This document shows positions 60,297 through 64,000 of a DNA stretch of 64,000 nt, one piece after another. The stretch is from the NCBI GenBank assembly GCA_003281715.1, contig QCBE01000005.1, positions 1 to 64,000 on the forward strand, read 5' to 3'. Position 1 is the first letter of the stretch. Each line of letters opens with the position of its first letter. The notes under the pieces were generated by a model. That model did no database searches. It was not told where the DNA came from and was given only the letters and a program-made list of their open reading frames with translations. Source of the DNA: Prochlorococcus sp. AG-347-B23. Lineage in GTDB: Bacteria; Cyanobacteriota; Cyanobacteriia; PCC-6307; Cyanobiaceae. The position numbers were made by a program, and so were the translations under genes.

Positions 60297-61373
60297 ATGA
60301 CGATCGCAGTAGGTAGCGCCCCACAAAGAGGATGGTTTGATGTCCTCGATGATTGGTTGAAGCGCGACCGCTTTGTATTTATTGGTTGGTCCGGATTACT
60401 TCTACTTCCTTGTGCATATCTTGCTATAGGTGGTTGGTTTGTCGGAACAACATTTGTTACCTCTTGGTACACACACGGAGTTGCAAGTTCATACCTTGAA
60501 GGTTGTAACTTCTTAACAGCAGCTGTAAGCACCCCTGGTGATGCCATGGGACACAGTCTTCTATTTTTATGGGGTCCTGAAGCCCAAGGTAGTTTCGTAA
60601 GATGGCTACAACTTGGTGGTCTTTGGAACTTCGTTGCATTACATGGAGTGTTTGGCCTGATTGGTTTTATGCTTCGTCAGTTTGAAATTGCTGGCCTTGT
60701 TGGAATTAGACCATACAACGCACTAGCTTTCTCAGCAGTAATCGCAGTATTTACAAGCATTTTCCTTATTTACCCTTTAGGACAGCATAGTTGGTTCTTC
60801 GCACCTTCATTCGGTGTTGCAGCAATCTTCCGTTACATTCTGTTCATTCAAGGTTTTCACAATATCACTTTAAATCCATTTCATATGATGGGTGTTGCTG
60901 GAATTCTTGGTGGTGCTCTACTTTGCGCTATCCATGGAGCTACAGTACAAAACACTTTGTATGAAGATACAAGTATTTATACAGATGGTAAGGTTCAAAG
61001 TTCAACATTTAGAGCTTTTGACCCAACTCAAGAAGAAGAAACTTATTCAATGATTACAGCGAATAGATTCTGGAGCCAAATTTTCGGTATCGCTTTCTCA
61101 AACAAGCGTTTCTTACATTTCTTGATGCTATTTGTACCTGTTATGGGTATGTGGACATCTTCAATTGGTATTGTTGGCTTAGCACTAAATTTAAGAGCTT
61201 ATGATTTCGTAAGCCAAGAAATCCGTGCAGCAGAAGATCCAGAATTTGAAACTTTCTATACAAAAAATATACTTTTGAACGAAGGTATGCGAGCATGGAT
61301 GTCTTCTGTGGATCAACCACACGAAAACTTTGTATTCCCTGAGGAGGTTCTTCCACGTGGAAACGCCCTTTAA
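60297..61373 (+). CDS. psbD: Photosystem II D2 protein
   Basis: 358 aa. Five membrane helices. [40 protein letters not shown] (chlorophyll/iron His), and the C-terminal [16 protein letters not shown]. Binds the reaction-centre pigments and QA with D1. Its 3' end overlaps psbC. Confidence 0.98.
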   Translation: MTIAVGSAPQRGWFDVLDDWLKRDRFVFIGWSGLLLLPCAYLAIGGWFVGTTFVTSWYTHGVASSYLEGCNFLTAAVSTPGDAMGHSLLFLWGPEAQGSFVRWLQLGGLWNFVALHGVFGLIGFMLRQFEIAGLVGIRPYNALAFSAVIAVFTSIFLIYPLGQHSWFFAPSFGVAAIFRYILFIQGFHNITLNPFHMMGVAGILGGALLCAIHGATVQNTLYEDTSIYTDGKVQSSTFRAFDPTQEEETYSMITANRFWSQIFGIAFSNKRFLHFLMLFVPVMGMWTSSIGIVGLALNLRAYDFVSQEIRAAEDPEFETFYTKNILLNEGMRAWMSSVDQPHENFVFPEEVLPRGNAL

Positions 61374-62739
61374 TAATTTATTAAGAGCTCCAAACCAAAG
61401 TATTGAGGAAACTGGTTATGCCTGGTACGTAGGCAATGCTAGATTAATCAATTTATCTGGACGTTTATTAGGAGCTCACATTGCTCACTCTGGACTAATA
61501 GTCTTTTGGGCGGGAGCAATGATGCTCTTTGAGGTTAATCATTTTACTTTTGATAAACCAATGTGGGAGCAAGGTTTAATCTGTATGCCACACGTTGCAA
61601 TGTTTGGTTACGGAATAGGTCCAGGTGGTGAAGTTACTGATATCATGCCTTTCTTCCAAGCAGGCGTGGTCCACTTGATAGCTTCAGCTGTACTTGGTTT
61701 TGGTGGTATTTACCATTCATTAGCAGGTCCAGAAAAACTTGAAGAGGATTTTCCATTTTTCTCCACTGATTGGAGAGATAAAAATCAAATGACAAATATC
61801 CTTGGATATCATTTGATTGTTCTAGGTGTAGGTGCACTAGCATGGTCAGTAAACTGGTGTTTTATTGGCGGTGCATACGACACATGGGCACCAGGTGGTG
61901 GTGAAGTAAGACTTGTAAACCCAACCTTAGATCCAAGAGTTATTCTTGGTTATCTATTCAGATCTCCATGGGGAGGAGCTGGTTCAATAATCGGTGTTAA
62001 CTCCATTGAAGATATTGTTGGTGGACATGTTTACGTGGGTATTACTGCAATTATTGGAGGAATATTCCATATCTTTACCAAACCTTTTGGATGGGCAAGA
62101 AGAGCTTTTATCTGGAATGGTGAAGGACTATTAAGTTATGCTCTTGGTGGAATTTGTGTAGCAAGTTTTATTGCTTCAACATTCATCTGGTTTAACAACA
62201 CTGCTTACCCTTCAGAATTTTATGGCCCAACAAATGCTGAAGCTTCACAGGCTCAAAGCTTTACTTTCCTAGTGAGAGATCAAAGAATTGGAGCTAACGT
62301 AGGTTCAACAATGGGACCAACAGGTCTAGGTAAGTATCTCATGAGATCTCCTACTGGTGAAATTATATTTGGTGGTGAAACGATGAGATTTTGGGATTTC
62401 AGAGGACCATGGTTAGAGCCTTTAAGAGGACCTAATGGATTGAGCCTTGAGAAAATCCAAAATGATATTCAGCCTTGGCAGGTAAGAAGAGCAGCTGAAT
62501 ATATGACTCATGCTCCAAATGCTTCTATCAACTCTGTTGGTGGAATTATTACAGAGCCTAATGCTGTTAACTTCGTTAACTTAAGACAATGGTTAGCTGC
62601 AGCTCAATTCTTCCTAGGATGGTTTACATTCATTGGTCATCTTTGGCATGCTGGACGTGCTAGAGCAGCCGCTGCTGGTTTCGAAAAAGGAATCGACAGA
62701 AAGAGTGAACCAGCTCTAGAAATGCCTGATTTAGATTGA
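61357..62739 (+). CDS. psbC: Photosystem II CP43 antenna protein
   Basis: 460 aa from the GTG at 61357 ([13 protein letters not shown]), not the ATG at 61330 used by the track. The GTG gives the usual CP43 N-terminus and a 17-bp overlap with psbD. Six membrane helices with many chlorophyll-binding His, and the [14 protein letters not shown] loop near the oxygen-evolving cluster. Cotranscribed with psbD. Confidence 0.97.
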   Translation: METPFNNLLRAPNQSIEETGYAWYVGNARLINLSGRLLGAHIAHSGLIVFWAGAMMLFEVNHFTFDKPMWEQGLICMPHVAMFGYGIGPGGEVTDIMPFFQAGVVHLIASAVLGFGGIYHSLAGPEKLEEDFPFFSTDWRDKNQMTNILGYHLIVLGVGALAWSVNWCFIGGAYDTWAPGGGEVRLVNPTLDPRVILGYLFRSPWGGAGSIIGVNSIEDIVGGHVYVGITAIIGGIFHIFTKPFGWARRAFIWNGEGLLSYALGGICVASFIASTFIWFNNTAYPSEFYGPTNAEASQAQSFTFLVRDQRIGANVGSTMGPTGLGKYLMRSPTGEIIFGGETMRFWDFRGPWLEPLRGPNGLSLEKIQNDIQPWQVRRAAEYMTHAPNASINSVGGIITEPNAVNFVNLRQWLAAAQFFLGWFTFIGHLWHAGRARAAAAGFEKGIDRKSEPALEMPDLD

Positions 62740-62757
62740 TTTCTATCTCAACTAAAA

Positions 62758-62788
62758 AAGCCCTATCTTCGGATAGGGTTTTTTTTGC
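62758..62788 (+). terminator. Terminator of psbD-psbC
   Basis: GCCCTATC-TTCG-GATAGGG hairpin followed by a T-run; ends just before the convergent maf gene. Confidence 0.9.
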
Positions 62789-62797
62789 TCAATTTTA

Positions 62798-63409
62798 TTA
62801 TCTATATAAATTTTTTCTGAGCCATGGCAAACTTAAACCCATTACATTACTAAAACAACCCTCTATTTTTTCTATATATTTGCCCCCTATACCTTCCAAG
62901 GCAAATCCTCCCGCGCAATATAAAGGTTCATTTGTATCTACATAACTCTTGATTTCCCAATCTTCCAATTTAGAAAAATAAACTCTTGAACTTACTGTTT
63001 TTTTTATTATTTCAGTGATTTTAAAAATTTGGGAAGTTGAATCAAAATTCCCAATTATTAGAGTATGACCAGTATGTAAAAATCCAAATTCTCCAGACAT
63101 TTTTTTCCATCTAATAAATGCTTCCTCTTTATTAGATGGTTTTCCATAAGCTTCTCCTTTAAATTCAAAAATTGAATCGCACCCAAGTATTTCCAAAGGA
63201 GCATAACTAAATTCTTCGGGCAATGGTATGTTCTGAATATTTTCAGATAAACTATTAGCCTTTTGAAAAGATAATTCCAAAGCTAAATTTAATATATTCT
63301 TTTCTTGGATAGTAGTTTCATCAAAGTCACTAGATATTTGGATAAATTCGATTTGACAATTTTCTAGTAATTTCTTTCTAGATTGAGAAGCAGAGGCTAG
63401 AATTAACAC
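62798..63409 (-). CDS. maf: Maf-like nucleoside triphosphate pyrophosphatase
   Basis: 203 aa, GTG start. [14 protein letters not shown] (Maf signature), [23 protein letters not shown] and HTGHTLI. Hydrolyses non-canonical nucleotides. Convergent with psbC. Confidence 0.88.
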   Translation of the reverse strand: MLILASASQSRKKLLENCQIEFIQISSDFDETTIQEKNILNLALELSFQKANSLSENIQNIPLPEEFSYAPLEILGCDSIFEFKGEAYGKPSNKEEAFIRWKKMSGEFGFLHTGHTLIIGNFDSTSQIFKITEIIKKTVSSRVYFSKLEDWEIKSYVDTNEPLYCAGGFALEGIGGKYIEKIEGCFSNVMGLSLPWLRKNLYR

Positions 63410-63474
63410 AAATTTTTTACCAATTATAATTCAATTTAATAATTAATAAATTTTAAAATCAATATAAATAACTA

Positions 63475-64000
63475 ATGGACTTAGAAGCAAAATTAAATGA
63501 AATAAAGCAGCCAATAATGGTCCTAGGCACTTCCAGTGGAGCAGGGAAATCTTTAACGGTTACTGCTATTTGCAGGATTCTTAAAAATTTAGGAGAAGAA
63601 CCAATACCTTTTAAAGGACAAAATATGAGCAACAACGCTTGGGTTGATTGGGAAGGTGGAGAGATGGCATATTCACAAGCACTTCAAGCTTTTGCTTGTG
63701 GTATTAATCCCTCTGCAGAGATGAATCCCATTTTATTAAAACCACAAGGGAACTCAATAAGCGAGGTGATTCACCTTGGCAAAAGCATAGGGACCACTAC
63801 CGCACAAAATTACTATAAGGATTGGTTTATACCAGGATGGGAAGTAATTAAAAAAAGTTTAAAGTCTATTTACGAAGGGAATCCGAATTGCCGTTTAATT
63901 ATAGAAGGGGCTGGAAGTCCGGTAGAGATGAATTTAATTCATAGAGATCTGACTAATTTAAGAGTTGCAAAGTATTTAAATGCAAATTGCATTTTGGTCA
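63475..64000 (+). CDS. cobQ: Cobyric acid synthase (partial, runs off the window)
   Basis: First 175 residues. ATP-binding [30 protein letters not shown] and [14 protein letters not shown] are the CobQ pattern; the amidotransferase domain lies beyond the window. Amidates cobyrinate side chains in cobalamin synthesis. Confidence 0.93.
   Translation, partial: MDLEAKLNEIKQPIMVLGTSSGAGKSLTVTAICRILKNLGEEPIPFKGQNMSNNAWVDWEGGEMAYSQALQAFACGINPSAEMNPILLKPQGNSISEVIHLGKSIGTTTAQNYYKDWFIPGWEVIKKSLKSIYEGNPNCRLIIEGAGSPVEMNLIHRDLTNLRVAKYLNANCILV

Noticed and set aside
61330-61356. psbC starting at the ATG at 61330
   Set aside because: The nine extra residues read out-of-frame psbD sequence; GTG at 61357 gives the normal CP43 N-terminus.

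Overview
The window looks like a high-light-adapted Prochlorococcus chromosome. It is AT-rich and gene-dense and carries psbD/psbC, ycf4, petM, ycf39, a split pntAA/pntAB/pntB, an NTR-thioredoxin fusion and several high-light-inducible (hli) genes. It also carries many very small proteins of kinds typical of picocyanobacteria (DUF2839, DUF3721, DUF1651-like, DUF3303-like). All assignments are by eye from the sequence; no database search was run.

Left third (about 1-19.1 kb): a mosaic genomic island. Seven copies of a ~47-bp sequence matching the 3' part of a tRNA-Pro(UGG) gene (anticodon stem-loop to acceptor end) divide it into modules: (0) a truncated tyrosine-recombinase N-terminus; (1) an Mrr-like nuclease plus a GIY-YIG-like nuclease; (2) a small protein behind an iteron-like array, a three-gene minus-strand operon and a DsrE-like protein; (3) an inverse-autotransporter-type beta-barrel plus secreted partner, an excisionase-like HTH protein and small proteins; (4) small membrane proteins, one resembling PsbY joined to a PsbF-like segment without the haem histidine; (5) a second copy of the barrel/partner pair alone; (6) a YdcF/DUF218 protein and a lone SdhA/FrdA-like flavoprotein. 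Next to most tRNA fragments lies a pair of short direct repeats, usually with an 11-bp period, whose sequence differs from site to site. Modules 1 and 5 carry the same repeat word at both ends. I read these as recombinase arm-type sites, so the island looks like a stack of tRNA-targeted integrated elements (tycheposon-like) that have lost their recombinases.

Middle (about 19.3-40.7 kb): a flexible backbone. It contains an hli gene, an RluF/RsuA-type pseudouridine synthase, a frameshifted SRAP gene and dozens of tiny proteins, many below the ORF-track cutoff and many in overlapping mini-operons. It also has an NSS-family symporter, a SelO-like protein, a secreted cupin, a glutamine amidotransferase-like protein and a five-gene hli locus (one gene on minus, four on plus).

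Right third (40.7-64 kb): ordinary core genome. In order: ychF(-), membrane-fusion protein/polA/cysS/dxr/2Fe-2S protein(+), YheT-like hydrolase and the pnt operon(-), conserved proteins and the NTRC-type reductase(+), infA, ycf39 and petM(-), alpha/beta hydrolase and ilvH(+), peptidyl-prolyl isomerase and ycf4(-), psbD/psbC(+), maf(-) and the start of cobQ(+), which runs off the window. No complete tRNA or rRNA gene and no CRISPR array was seen.
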